64,000 nucleotides of DNA from contig CAVZRE010000046.1 in the NCBI GenBank assembly GCA_963777595.1, positions 124,001 through 188,000 of the forward strand, read 5' to 3'. This document shows positions 53,598-63,040 of the stretch, in pieces; positions within the stretch are counted from its first letter, which is position 1; each line of letters begins with the position of its first letter. The stretch is from CAVVFX01 sp963777595 (GTDB lineage: Bacteria > Acidobacteriota > Terriglobia > Bryobacterales > Bryobacteraceae). Both the position numbers and the translations under genes were made by a program. The notes below the pieces were generated by a model. That model was given only the letters and a program-made list of their open reading frames with translations. It made no database searches and was not told the origin of the DNA.

Positions 53598-54301
53598 TCC
53601 GGCTTGGGCTCTGACTGGAAGCGGCGCTTGAGTTCAAAGGCACCCGCATACATCCGGTAGGCCGAGCGCAGACTGGTGGTGCTGCCGCCGGAATGCCGGG
53701 TGGTGCTGAAGATAGGCACTTCGATCACCTGATAATCCTGACGCCGGCAGATGGCGTTGAACTCGAGGTCGATGAGATCGCCGTTCTCCCTGAGGTTCAT
53801 CAGCGGCGCGAGGCTGCGCGGAAAGACTTTGGGCGTGCCGTTGACGTCCCAATAAGCCAGATCGAAGAGATAGCGGCATTCGAGGTTGTAGAGGAGCGAT
53901 CCAAAACGGCGCTTGAAATTTTCGCGAATCTTGCGATTGGCTTTGACGACGCAATCGTCGTGGACCGAGCCATAGAGCAACATGAGGAGCAGCTCTTTGC
54001 TGGTGGTGCGCGCCGAGTTGCTGTAACAGATCAGGTCTCCGGTGGCTTCGGATAAGCCGTGACGGACGGCGCGTCCCCAACCTCCCTGGTCGATACAGAG
54101 GGTCCGGATGGAGGGGTGCCTCTTCTCGAGCGACTGGCAGATTTCAAGGGACTGATCGCGACGGGGGCCGTTGACGACGGGCAGGAGTTCGGTGGGAAAA
54201 GGAAGACGGTCGAGCGCTCGGCTGTATTCCTCCAGCACATTGCCGATATGATCCGCTTGATTGTAGACCGGTAAAACTACGGAAGCCAGCTTAAAGCTCA
54301 C
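53594..54301 (-). CDS. Family 2 glycosyltransferase
   Basis: The 235-residue protein starts KLASVVLPVYNQADHIGNVL, has LPVVNGPRRDQSLEICQSLE where GT2 enzymes bind the nucleotide, and YSNSARTTSKELLLMLLYGS in place of the usual DxD. The missing DxD (SNS) is odd and may mean altered metal use. It is coupled on both sides by ATGA overlaps, so it belongs to the transketolase/sulfotransferase operon. Confidence 0.75.
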   Translation of the reverse strand: MSFKLASVVLPVYNQADHIGNVLEEYSRALDRLPFPTELLPVVNGPRRDQSLEICQSLEKRHPSIRTLCIDQGGWGRAVRHGLSEATGDLICYSNSARTTSKELLLMLLYGSVHDDCVVKANRKIRENFKRRFGSLLYNLECRYLFDLAYWDVNGTPKVFPRSLAPLMNLRENGDLIDLEFNAICRRQDYQVIEVPIFSTTRHSGGSTTSLRSAYRMYAGAFELKRRFQSEPKPE

Positions 54302-55227
54302 GAGGATCTGACTCCGAGAGCCGATAGGGCCGTAGCGGCGATACTCATACGGTCGAGTCCGTATTTGCGCCAGCGGTCGGCCGGACTGCCGGTAGTGCCG
54401 TCCTGTGGAACCTTGACGGCGAGGGCATGCAGGCGGCAGGACAGGCCGTGGCAGGCGATTTGCGAGGCGACGCAGGCCGCGAGGCCTCCTGAAATGGTCT
54501 GCGCTTCGAGGGAGATGACGTGACGGAATTTTCCCAGGATCCGGACCAGATCGTCTTCGGGATCGGGATTGAAACTGGACACGACGATTACGGTGGCTTG
54601 AATGTCGTGACCAGCGAGATCGACGGCGGCTGCGACGGCTTCCGGGGCGATGGAACCCATGGCGACAATTGCAATGTCGGCGCCGCCGCGCACTACCTGC
54701 ACACGGCCGAGTTCGAAACGGCCGTCAAGACCGGGAACCAGGGTACGGTCGTCCTTACCCAAGCTATAGTAGATCGGTCCGGGGAGCTGAGCGGTGGTGG
54801 TGAGAGCTGTGGTGGTTTGCGGGGAATCGGCGGGAATGACGACGGTCAAGCCCGGCAGCGTACGCAGCGCTCCGATATCTTCGAGGGCATAGTGGGAGGG
54901 GCCTCCATGACCGTATTCGAAGCCCATCCCCATCCCGACAATGCGCACCGGCAAATGATGCAGGACGGGACCATTGCGGATGAATTCGAAAGGGCGAAGG
55001 GAGGCAAATGTGGCGATCGAGTAGGCATAGGGCAGAAAGCCGGCTTCGGCCAACCCGGTGGCGAGTCCGATCATGTTTTGCTCGGCTACTCCGACGTTGA
55101 TAAAACGCTCCGGGAATTTGGCGCGGAAGGGCTCCATCACCATATAGCCCAAGTCGCCGGTGAGGAGAATTACGCGTTCATCGGCGGCGGCGAGTTGAGT
55201 GATGGAATCAATAAACGCCTTTCTCAA
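54298..55227 (-). CDS. Transketolase, C-terminal subunit (pyrimidine-binding and C-terminal domains)
   Basis: The 309-residue protein has RFINVGVAEQNMIGLATGLA with the catalytic Glu that activates thiamine diphosphate, followed by YAYSIATFASLRPFEFIRNG and GHGGPSHYALEDIGALRTLP. It corresponds to domains II and III of transketolase. Split transketolases in sugar clusters make branched or C7 sugar precursors or modify keto-sugars. It pairs with the next gene upstream, overlapping it by 4 bp. Confidence 0.9.
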   Translation of the reverse strand: MRKAFIDSITQLAAADERVILLTGDLGYMVMEPFRAKFPERFINVGVAEQNMIGLATGLAEAGFLPYAYSIATFASLRPFEFIRNGPVLHHLPVRIVGMGMGFEYGHGGPSHYALEDIGALRTLPGLTVVIPADSPQTTTALTTTAQLPGPIYYSLGKDDRTLVPGLDGRFELGRVQVVRGGADIAIVAMGSIAPEAVAAAVDLAGHDIQATVIVVSSFNPDPEDDLVRILGKFRHVISLEAQTISGGLAACVASQIACHGLSCRLHALAVKVPQDGTTGSPADRWRKYGLDRMSIAATALSALGVRSS

Positions 55228-56054
55228 CTGGCCGCCTCAAGTTCGCGCATCGCGATTGCAAATTCGTGATCGCTCATAGGCAGATAGTGCCAGTTGATGG
55301 GCTGGACCGGCAAATGCTTCTGAGTGAGGGGCGTCCCGGCTTCCATGTAGGACACACCGCGGCCGAAGATAGTATGGGCCAGGATGATATGCGGCTGACC
55401 GTCTGTCTCACTGCTTAAGGCTTCGCACAGTTCGGGTATGGAGTGGCCGTCCACTTCGGAGGTTCTCCAGCCGAAAACCCGCCAGCGTTCCGGCAGATTG
55501 CACGTATCGATGACGTCCCGCGTCAGGCCGAGGGCCTGTTGCCGGTTCCAGTCGACAATGACCTGCAGGTTGTCGAGATGGTGATGGGCCGCGAACATGG
55601 CCGCTTCCCAGGTGGACCCTTCATTGCATTCGGCATCGCTGATCAGGCAGTAGATTCGCCTGCTCGAAGCTTGCAAGCGGGCCGCGAGAGCTGCGCCCAC
55701 AGCCATCGAGAGACCTTGCCCGAGGGAACCGGTGGCGAAATCGACGCCGGGAACGGTGTGTTCAGGATGGACGGCGATGCGGCTTCCCTCTCCGCAGAAC
55801 GCATCCATTTCCGCGCAGGAGATCCAGCCCCGGGCGGCCAGTGCGGCGTAGAGCGCGAGTGCGGCATGTCCCTTGGAGAGAATGAAACGGTCGCGATCGG
55901 GATCGACCGGCGAGGAGGCTTTCAAAATGCCGCCGTAGATGGCCGCCAGAATTTCCACGATACACAAGCAGGAACCAATATGGCCGACATTCGCGCGTTT
56001 GGATTGGGTGAGAACCGTGCGCCTCAGTTCCTTGGGAGAGAGATTTTCCATATG
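55224..56054 (-). CDS. Transketolase, N-terminal (thiamine diphosphate-binding) subunit
   Basis: The 276-residue protein from the ATG at 56054 (MENLSPKELRRTVLTQSKRA) has HIGSCLCIVEILAAIYGGIL, SKGHAALALYAALAARGW, GSLGQGLSMAVGAALAARL and the diphosphate/metal site in LISDAECNEGSTWEAAMFA. Upstream codons to 56162 add an unlikely hydrophobic leader. It is the first gene of the six-gene operon. Confidence 0.9.
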   Translation of the reverse strand, partial: HMENLSPKELRRTVLTQSKRANVGHIGSCLCIVEILAAIYGGILKASSPVDPDRDRFILSKGHAALALYAALAARGWISCAEMDAFCGEGSRIAVHPEHTVPGVDFATGSLGQGLSMAVGAALAARLQASSRRIYCLISDAECNEGSTWEAAMFAAHHHLDNLQVIVDWNRQQALGLTRDVIDTCNLPERWRVFGWRTSEVDGHSIPELCEALSSETDGQPHIILAHTIFGRGVSYMEAGTPLTQKHLPVQPINWHYLPMSDHEFAIAMRELEAAS

Positions 56055-56180
56055 AACGGATTGGTGGGATAGCGCGAGACCGATAATGTCAATCGGCAGT
56101 ATACACCAACATAAGCCCATAAACCCAGAAGTGCCAGTCAGTAGCCATACACTCGTAGGCAAAGGGGTTCCATGACTAAG

Positions 56181-56542
56181 TCACCTCAGACGGCGATGCA
56201 GGTAATCCCGCCAGCCTTCAGCTTCAAAGCACTCAACCTGTGAACGGAGGGCGGCCGCTTCCCCGGCTAAGTCGTCGCGAGAACACGAAACGGCCGTGTG
56301 GCCAGACCCAACCCATACTCGGACAAGCCTGTCGAAGTCAGCGGAATACCGGACGCGGCCGCGATAGCGTCCAGGGAGAGTAAGTCAGCTACGTCCTGGT
56401 CCTCAGCAAATTTGCCCAGAAAAGCAGCCAAACGCATTCGGTTCAAGACCAGATTGGAGCCGTCTATCGTTACCGGAAAATCTTTATCTTCAGAGGAGAC
56501 CCAGGCCATTTCCTGAGCCCAGGCAGGCAAAATACACGGCAC
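56181..56542 (-). pseudogene. Unidentified gene with one frameshift
   Basis: The first frame reads AWVSSEDKDFPVTIDGSNLV, LNRMRLAAFLGKFAEDQDVA and stops at 56267. The next frame continues smoothly with SRDDLAGEAAALRSQVECFE, AEGWRDYLHRRLR and a stop at 56181. The joined protein would be about 120 residues. I do not recognise the family. One indel near 56275 explains the break. Confidence 0.5.
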
Positions 56543-56754
56543 AATTTCAGTATGACAGGCCGTGTTGGCATAAGGTTCTACTTGCGGTTACCGGAGCTTT
56601 GTTAGTAAGACGCTATTCTCTCTCGGGCCTTCTAACTCATTAACGAAGTTCAGTTTTCAGCCGCCGCCACGCCGGCTCGAAACCCCACGTTATACTTACG
56701 GGTTGCAGCGACTTCGCGAAATAAACGCACATCCATCAGCGGGACAACAACTCA

Positions 56755-57299
56755 TATCATGGGCCGACCCAAGGCGCTAATTACAGGCATCACCGGACAA
56801 GACGGCTCCTATTTAGCCGAATTACTGTTATCCAAGGGATACGAGGTACACGGCCTCATTCGCCGCGTGGCGCTCGAAGATCCCACTCACCGGTTGGTCA
56901 GGATTGCCGACATTCTGGGCGAGGTGCACCTCCACGCCGGTTCTTTGGAGAGCTTCCCCAGCATTCACAATGTCATGCGCGCTGTCGAGCCGGACGAATG
57001 CTACCACTTAGCCGCGCAAAGTTTTGTCAGCTACTCGTTTGACGACGAGTTCTCCACTTTGCAGACCAACATTAACGGTAACGCACCATGTGTTGGCGGT
57101 GATCAAAGACGTGGTGCCCAAATGCCGCTTCTATTTTGCCGGTTCCAGCGAAATGTTCGGCAAGGTGGCGGAGATGCCGCAGGTGGAAACCACCCGCTTT
57201 CATCCACGGTCGGCCTTTGGGGATCAGCAAGGTGGCGGGCTTCGATCTGACGCGAAACTATCGGGAAGCCTACGGTCTGCATGCCTCGAGCGGGATCCG
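56755..57299 (+). pseudogene. gmd: Broken 5' copy of gmd (inverted relative to the gene at 26565)
   Basis: The first 541 bp of the gmd gene are repeated almost base for base in opposite orientation. One extra A near 57079 and one extra G near 57215, plus a few substitutions, break the frame (NINGNAPCVGG instead of NINGTHHVLAV). Identity ends at CGAGCGGGATCC, just before the substrate-binding motif, and shared sequence begins at ATATCATGGG. It is a recent duplication or recombination scar. Confidence 0.92.
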
Positions 57300-57632
57300 G
57301 CTGGTATTCGTATGAGGTATTTCAGGGTCTTGCTTTCCGCTGGGCGAGCAATGACGCCGAAGTCCGCATTGCCGGGTCCAATAGGGAATCGATCACCTTG
57401 TCTTTCATCGTCGAGCCCAAGCCAGGGCTCAACGGCAAGCTCCTCAATCTCCAGATCTTCCGCGGGATCGAATCTCTTGCAAGCTACCAGCGTGCCTGGG
57501 AGACAGAGAGTTGAAGTCACACTGCCGGTTGGCGTCATGGATATCCGGTAGCATGCCGACAGCGAGAACAAGCCGACCCCAAACGACGCCAGGATTCTCA
57601 ATTTCCGGGTATTTAGAATTTGGAAGAAATAA
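57300..57632 (+). pseudogene. Remnant of the C-terminal domain of a surface-sugar membrane protein
   Basis: Directly after the gmd junction the frame reads GWYSYEVFQGLAFRWASNDA, EVRIAGSNRESITLSFIVEP, KPGLNGKLLNLQIFRG. Two further frames give RVEVTLPVGVMDIR and PTPNDARILNFRVFRIWKK with a stop at 57632. This is like the beta-sandwich tails of acidobacterial GT-C-like membrane proteins. The membrane part is gone and at least two indels are present. Confidence 0.5.
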
Positions 57633-57799
57633 CGAGTGTCCTTAGAGTGGAGAAGACCACCGCAGGTAAGGGTCTACCATAGGCTTGCAAGCCATTGATT
57701 CTTCTTTGCGGAGTAGGTTTTCGCCGGCCAGCACGACGATTGGTATGGTAATCTAGCAAACATTCGTAGTAATTTGCCCACTATTATTTGTTTACACTA

Positions 57800-58822
57800 A
57801 TGCCAAAAGCTCTCATCACCGGTATTACCGGCCAGGACGGGTCCTATTTAGCTGATCTTCTCAGCGCCAAAGGTTACGAAGTCCATGGACTGAAAAGAAG
57901 ATCATCCAGCTTTAATACCGATCGGGTGAATCATCTTTACGAAGATCCGCATAACTCCGGGGCGAAGTTTTTTCTGCATTTTTCGGATCTGGCCGACGGG
58001 AGTTCGCTGGCGGCACTGTTAGCCGATATCCGCCCTGACGAGATTTATAATCTGGGCGCCCAGAGCCATGTCAAAGTCAGTTTCGACATTCCCGAATACA
58101 CCTCGGACGTGGTAGGTCTTGGAACGGTGCGGCTGCTGGAGGCAATGCGCCGAACCAATCTTCGCTGCCGTTTCTATCAGGCCTCGTCGAGCGAGATGTT
58201 CGGCAGCACGCCGGCTCCGCAAAATGAGTACTCTCCGTTTCATCCGCGAAGTCCGTATGCCTGCGCCAAAGTATTCGCGCACCAGGTTACGGTGAATTAT
58301 CGTGAAAGCTACGGCCTGCACGCTTCGTGTGGAATTCTGTTTAATCATGAATCCCCGCGGCGGGGCGAAACCTTCGTCACGCGGAAGATCACCCGGGCGG
58401 TGGCGCAGATCAGTTTGGGATTAACGGACAAACTGTACCTGGGCAATCTCGACGCCCGCCGCGATTGGGGTTTTGCGGGCGACTATGTAGAGGCCATGTG
58501 GCTGATGCTGCAGCAGGACACTCCCGACGATTACGCCATAGGAACCGGAGAGTCCCATTCAGTGCGCGAGTTTGTCGCAGAGGCATTCTCCTATGCCGGA
58601 CTCGATTGGGAGACGTTTGTGCACATCGATCCGCGCTACTATCGTCCAGCCGAGGTAGATGATCTGCGGGCGGATTGTTCCAAGGCGCATACCATCCTCG
58701 GCTGGCAGGCGCGAGTTAATTTCAAACAACTGGTTGCCATGATGGTGGATGCTGATCTGGCGGAATTGCGGCTCAAGTTGAGGGGCGGTCTGGGAGCGGT
58801 AGCTGTCGGGCGAGAGCCTTGA
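57800..58822 (+). CDS. gmd: GDP-mannose 4,6-dehydratase (second, divergent gene)
   Basis: The 340-residue protein starts MPKALITGITGQDGSYLADL, has the longer GLKRRSSSFNTDRVNHLYED loop of classical GMD, YQASSSEMFGSTPAPQNEYS with the catalytic Thr/Ser and Glu, PYACAKVFAHQ (YxxxK) and NHESPRRGETFVTRKITRA. It is closer to the enterobacterial type than the gene at 26565. Two GMD-like enzymes could serve different deoxysugar pathways. ATG 57800 is chosen as the normal family start. Confidence 0.93.
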   Translation: MPKALITGITGQDGSYLADLLSAKGYEVHGLKRRSSSFNTDRVNHLYEDPHNSGAKFFLHFSDLADGSSLAALLADIRPDEIYNLGAQSHVKVSFDIPEYTSDVVGLGTVRLLEAMRRTNLRCRFYQASSSEMFGSTPAPQNEYSPFHPRSPYACAKVFAHQVTVNYRESYGLHASCGILFNHESPRRGETFVTRKITRAVAQISLGLTDKLYLGNLDARRDWGFAGDYVEAMWLMLQQDTPDDYAIGTGESHSVREFVAEAFSYAGLDWETFVHIDPRYYRPAEVDDLRADCSKAHTILGWQARVNFKQLVAMMVDADLAELRLKLRGGLGAVAVGREP

Positions 58823-58968
58823 GAGACGCGGCCGGGTGTACGAATCGATTGTGGGCGCGCGCTGCCTGGACGTCCGCCGGGCGACTGAGTTAAGTTTTAA
58901 AGGCCCCGGGGCTCTGTTATCCTGCTTGTGAAGATAACTCCCGGTACGCCGCTTTTACGCATCCGACA

Positions 58969-59895
58969 ATGACGCCGAGCCAAGCGCAACCATATCCGCT
59001 GGTGAGTGTTGTCACTCCCTCTTACAATATGGCCCGATACCTGCCGCAGACCGTGGAGAGCGTACTATCACAGGACTACCCGAATATCGAATATATCGTA
59101 ATGGACGGTGGTTCGACCGACGGGAGTGTGGAAATCCTGGAGACTTATAGAGACCGGCTTCGCTATCTGTCGGCTCCCGACCGCGGCACGGCGGATGCGA
59201 TCAATCGAGGTTTTGCGAGTTCCCGCGGCGACATTATCGCGTGGCTGAATGCCGATGATACATACCTGCCCGGGGCCGTGACTGCCGCGGTCCAACGGTT
59301 AGTCTCCGAACCCCAAGCCGGCGCGGTTTACGGCCAGGCTTATTGGGTAAATGAGCGGGGGGCCATATTGCGGCCCTATCCCACCTGCAGTTATTTTCCC
59401 GGTATGCTGGGCTACGACTGCTACATTTGCCAGCCTTCCTGCTTCATGCGACGCGCGGCGTTCGATCAAGCCGGCGGTCTGGACATTTCTTTCAAGTGCT
59501 CTTTTGATTACGACCTATGGATGCGTATTGCCGACCACTGCGGTTTTACTTCAATTCCGGACTATCTTGCCACTTCGCGGATGCACAGTGGCAATAAGAC
59601 TCTCGGTATACGCGAGCAGGTTTTCCGGGAGGGATTCGTGGTGCTGAAGCGTCACTGCGGCTATATTCCTTTTCATTGGGTTCACAGTTATATCTCTTAT
59701 CGCAGGGATAAGCGCGACCAATATTACGAGCCTCTTCAGCCGACGGTTCTCAACTATTGTCTTAGTCTGCCGGTGGGGCTGGTTTATAACCGGCGCCATA
59801 TGGGACGGTACTTCCGCGAGTGGATCGACAGGCTGAGTTACGCCGCGGCGATTCGGTTCTGGCGTCGTAGTTGGCTCGGGAGGCTTTTGTCGTAA
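58969..59895 (+). CDS. Family 2 glycosyltransferase
   Basis: The 308-residue protein has PLVSVVTPSYNMARYLPQTV, IEYIVMDGGSTDGSVEILE, DIIAWLNADDTYLPGAV with the DD metal motif, and QPSCFMRRAAFDQAGGLD plus FDYDLWMRIAD in the acceptor region. It is a WcaA-like GT2. Placed 146 bp after gmd, it may use the deoxysugar made there. Confidence 0.9.
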   Translation: MTPSQAQPYPLVSVVTPSYNMARYLPQTVESVLSQDYPNIEYIVMDGGSTDGSVEILETYRDRLRYLSAPDRGTADAINRGFASSRGDIIAWLNADDTYLPGAVTAAVQRLVSEPQAGAVYGQAYWVNERGAILRPYPTCSYFPGMLGYDCYICQPSCFMRRAAFDQAGGLDISFKCSFDYDLWMRIADHCGFTSIPDYLATSRMHSGNKTLGIREQVFREGFVVLKRHCGYIPFHWVHSYISYRRDKRDQYYEPLQPTVLNYCLSLPVGLVYNRRHMGRYFREWIDRLSYAAAIRFWRRSWLGRLLS

Positions 59896-59976
59896 CTTGC
59901 GAACCGGAGAGCCCACTCGGGAATGTTGAGTCCTTGCGGTTCTGAACAAGATGCCCCCGCAGTAAACTAGTAGCCT

Positions 59977-61329
59977 ATGCCGCGACTGCAGCCTGTCATC
60001 TGGTCCAAGGGTACTTCCCTCACTCAGCAGCACCTCCAGATGCAGGACTTGTTTCTGGAAAGCAGCCTCCACTTCCGACTCAATGCTTTGCAGTTCCGGC
60101 CGTGGGGATTTCATTCCTTGCAGGTGGATCGCGAAGCTTTAGCATCGGGAACGTTCCTTTTAAATACCGCGGCCGGTATCTTCCCCGACGGTTTGCTTTT
60201 CGACATCCCCCGCTCCGACGCCGCGCCTCCTCCCAAGCCTCTCACCGAGTGTTTTGCGACCGATCAGAACCAGCTGGATATCTATTTCGCTATCCCGCCC
60301 TGGCGCGACGGGGGATTAAACGTTGCGGCGCAGCGGGTCGGCGCGGATACCCGCTACACGCCTCAGGTCACCCTGCTGCGCGATGAAAATACCGGGCTAT
60401 CCGAAAAGCCTGTCCTTGTCGCACGTAAGAATTTTCGGTTTCTGCTGCAGAGCGAATTGCAGCAGGGGACGGTTTCCATGCGGGTGGCGAGGGTAAAGCG
60501 ATCGTCGTCTGGAGCCTGCACGCTGGACTCGAGTTTCGTGCCACCGCTGCTCGACTTCCACTCAAGCGATTATCTGGTTACCATCGCCCGGCGGTTGTCG
60601 GAGATGTTGTTTGCCAGGAGCAGCGCCTTATCCGGCGCCCGGCGGCAGAGGAATCAAAGCCTGGCCGAATTCTCGGCGTCCGATATCGCGGACTTCTGGC
60701 TGCTCTATACCGTCAACTCCTACGCGCCGCTAATCAATCATCTGTACGAAGCCGGTACACGCCATCCCGAAAGATTGTTTGAGGCTATGGCTTCACTCAC
60801 CGGTTCTTTAACTACCTTCTCCACTGCGGTGACGCCGCGGGATATACCAGCATATGACCACGACAATCTCTCACTGTGTTTCACCAACCTGGACGAGAAG
60901 CTGAGGGCTCTACTTGAAACGACTGTTCCCACCAATTGCGTTTCGCTGCCGTTGAAACTGGTCCGGCCGTCTATTTATGCGACCGAACTGGCTGACGACA
61001 AGTATCTGAAGAGCACGCAGATGTACCTGGCCGTAAGCGCGGATGTATCGCAGCCGGAGATTATCGAAAAGACGCCGGGTCTGGTGAAGGTTTGTTCCAA
61101 CAGCCATATCGACCATTTGATGACGTATGCACTGCCGGGGGTGGAACTGACCCATGTGCCTACGCCTCCGAACGCGATTCCGGTTAAGCTGCGCTATAAC
61201 TATTTCAATTTGTCGCAGACGGGGCCGGCATGGGAAGCGGTACGGCGAGCTCGTAATTTCGCAGCCTATGTGCCGGGGGATTTGCCGAATCCGCAATTGG
61301 AACTTCTGATTTTGTTGCCGACCGGATGA
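59977..61329 (+). CDS. tssK: T6SS baseplate protein TssK (first paralog)
   Basis: The 450-residue protein starts PRLQPVIWSKGTSLTQQHLQ, has FPDGLLFDIPRSDAAPPPK and DIYFAIPPWRDGG, and ends with LNLSQTGPAWEAVRRARNFA and AAYVPGDLPNPQLELLILLP. These are TssK hallmarks; TssK links the baseplate to the membrane complex. It differs strongly from the second TssK at 63549 (for example TSLTQQHLQ in place of MYIGPHHFQ). It lies 26 kb after the other T6SS genes. Confidence 0.88.
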   Translation: MPRLQPVIWSKGTSLTQQHLQMQDLFLESSLHFRLNALQFRPWGFHSLQVDREALASGTFLLNTAAGIFPDGLLFDIPRSDAAPPPKPLTECFATDQNQLDIYFAIPPWRDGGLNVAAQRVGADTRYTPQVTLLRDENTGLSEKPVLVARKNFRFLLQSELQQGTVSMRVARVKRSSSGACTLDSSFVPPLLDFHSSDYLVTIARRLSEMLFARSSALSGARRQRNQSLAEFSASDIADFWLLYTVNSYAPLINHLYEAGTRHPERLFEAMASLTGSLTTFSTAVTPRDIPAYDHDNLSLCFTNLDEKLRALLETTVPTNCVSLPLKLVRPSIYATELADDKYLKSTQMYLAVSADVSQPEIIEKTPGLVKVCSNSHIDHLMTYALPGVELTHVPTPPNAIPVKLRYNYFNLSQTGPAWEAVRRARNFAAYVPGDLPNPQLELLILLPTG

Positions 61330-61381
61330 GGGGAGTAACGTTCGCTGCCGCGGGCGGGACACACGACGAAAAAGCGATGGT

Positions 61382-62998
61382 CTATCCTACGGAGACTTCC
61401 GGCTGCAGTTGTTCGAACGGCAACAAAGCCTGTTGTGCGCGGTAGCGGAGATGCCAGCGATCGAAGGGCGGGGCTTCGGTGCGCGCCAGATCTTGCAGGA
61501 TAAGTTCTTCCGCTTCCTGCTGCCGGACCTCTTCAGGAAGGCGTTTAAAGCGATCCTGATCGCGTAGTAGTTCGAGTTTCTGACGGGCCAGCGTGCGGCG
61601 CTTATCTTCACTGAGATCCTTCCACGCCTGACGGGCCAGCTCCTGACGGAACGTTTCGTACTGGAGAATGAGGACTCGTTCCTCGGCCTGTTGTTCCTGC
61701 CGCAAGGCGGTCATTTCCCGCTGCCGGTAACCGAGCCTGGTCGAGTTCTCGTGCTCGACGCTGAACAAGCGCCTTCGGATGGCTTCGTCCTTGATGAAGC
61801 TGACCAGAAAACCTCCGGCGTTACGGAGATTCTGTCCCGTGTCGCGCTTCTGCCGGCAAACATCGACGGCCATTTCGATGGTGTCCAGCAGATCGCGGCC
61901 TTCTCCTTCCGTGGCGCGAAGCTCCAGGGCGCGGCGAATAAGGCTTATGGCGACATGCGGCAAAACCTCCTGCTCCTTCATCACGTCGAGCAACCGGACA
62001 GCGCGCTGCACAGCGTAAAAGTCTTGCCTGGTGGGGACTTCCGGCAAGGCGGTGGCTATGAGCTTGCCCGTAAAACCGGCCCTTTCGAGGAGCCTCGCCA
62101 TCTGAGCGCGTTGTAGCTCCGGCGAACCCGACGGGGACTCGAGCAACAGGGTTTGCGTGGCCGGCACATACGACGGGTGGCGATGCAGTGCGATCTTCCA
62201 GTCCTCGCTCGAAACCACGTGATAGGAAGCGAGAATCTGCAGCCGGATGAGCTGGTCGAAGGCGGGTTCAAGGGTTTGGAGGAGTCGCGAAAAGTACTTC
62301 GGCAGGTTGAGGATCCCCAGGTTCTGCATAGCGAGCGTCCTCGCATCCATCACCAGGAGATCGGTTTTCTCGAACGCGACGGCGAGAAAGCGGTACATGT
62401 GCTTGGCCGTAATTCCGTCGAGTTCCATGTAGCGGCTGGCATCGAGAAGGCGGAAAAATCCGCTGTCCATGGAGCGGATGAGTTTGTCGGTCCAGGTGAC
62501 CGTTCCGACGCAGCGGCCGGTGGAGCGATCGAGAGAAAAACTGGCCTCCTGGAAGACGTTCAGCCATTTCACTTCCTCCTGCCGATCGGTGGTAGTGATG
62601 GCGCGAAAACGTAGCGGAATGAAGCGATCCATGGCGGTCTTCAGGCGTTGATAGAACTTGCCATGGACGTTGGAGTTCAGGATCTTGGCGATCTCGCGGC
62701 CGGTAAAGGAAACCGTTTTCTGGAAGTTGTTCTGGAACGTCAGTACCCCAAGAGCCACAAAAATATCGAGATCCTGTTCGGTGGGCAGACCCAGCTCGTT
62801 GTTGCCTTGGATCTGCCATTGTACGCGCACTTCGGTTCCATCGGGCAGGAGTTTGGTCCCCTCAAACTCCAGCTTGCCGATGGTCTTCCCTACCCTGCGC
62901 TCCAGGACGGCAAAAGGAATCGACGCCAGGTTCTGCTCTTCTACCGAGAGGTTGAGCAGCGACGGTTTACTGTCCGGTTTTTTCAAAACAGATACCAA
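61382..62998 (-). CDS. repA: Plasmid-type replication initiator protein A (RepA)
   Basis: The 538-residue protein has NLASIPFAVLERRVGKTIGK, VLTFQNNFQKTVSFTGREIA, HGKFYQRLKTAMDRFIPLRF and RYMELDGITAKHMYRFLAVA in residues 20-250, the winged-helix replication initiator A fold of plasmids. The C-terminal 200 residues are helical and charged (LRQEQQAEERVLILQYETF), longer than usual. It would bind iterons; the ones at 63041-63089 lie just upstream of its start, the usual place for self-repression, and eight more lie further upstream. It is convergent with the first tssK. Confidence 0.85.
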   Translation of the reverse strand: MVSVLKKPDSKPSLLNLSVEEQNLASIPFAVLERRVGKTIGKLEFEGTKLLPDGTEVRVQWQIQGNNELGLPTEQDLDIFVALGVLTFQNNFQKTVSFTGREIAKILNSNVHGKFYQRLKTAMDRFIPLRFRAITTTDRQEEVKWLNVFQEASFSLDRSTGRCVGTVTWTDKLIRSMDSGFFRLLDASRYMELDGITAKHMYRFLAVAFEKTDLLVMDARTLAMQNLGILNLPKYFSRLLQTLEPAFDQLIRLQILASYHVVSSEDWKIALHRHPSYVPATQTLLLESPSGSPELQRAQMARLLERAGFTGKLIATALPEVPTRQDFYAVQRAVRLLDVMKEQEVLPHVAISLIRRALELRATEGEGRDLLDTIEMAVDVCRQKRDTGQNLRNAGGFLVSFIKDEAIRRRLFSVEHENSTRLGYRQREMTALRQEQQAEERVLILQYETFRQELARQAWKDLSEDKRRTLARQKLELLRDQDRFKRLPEEVRQQEAEELILQDLARTEAPPFDRWHLRYRAQQALLPFEQLQPEVSVG

Positions 62999-63040
62999 CT
63001 AGCTTGTTTTTACACCGGTTGGAGGGACGAAAGCTACACA

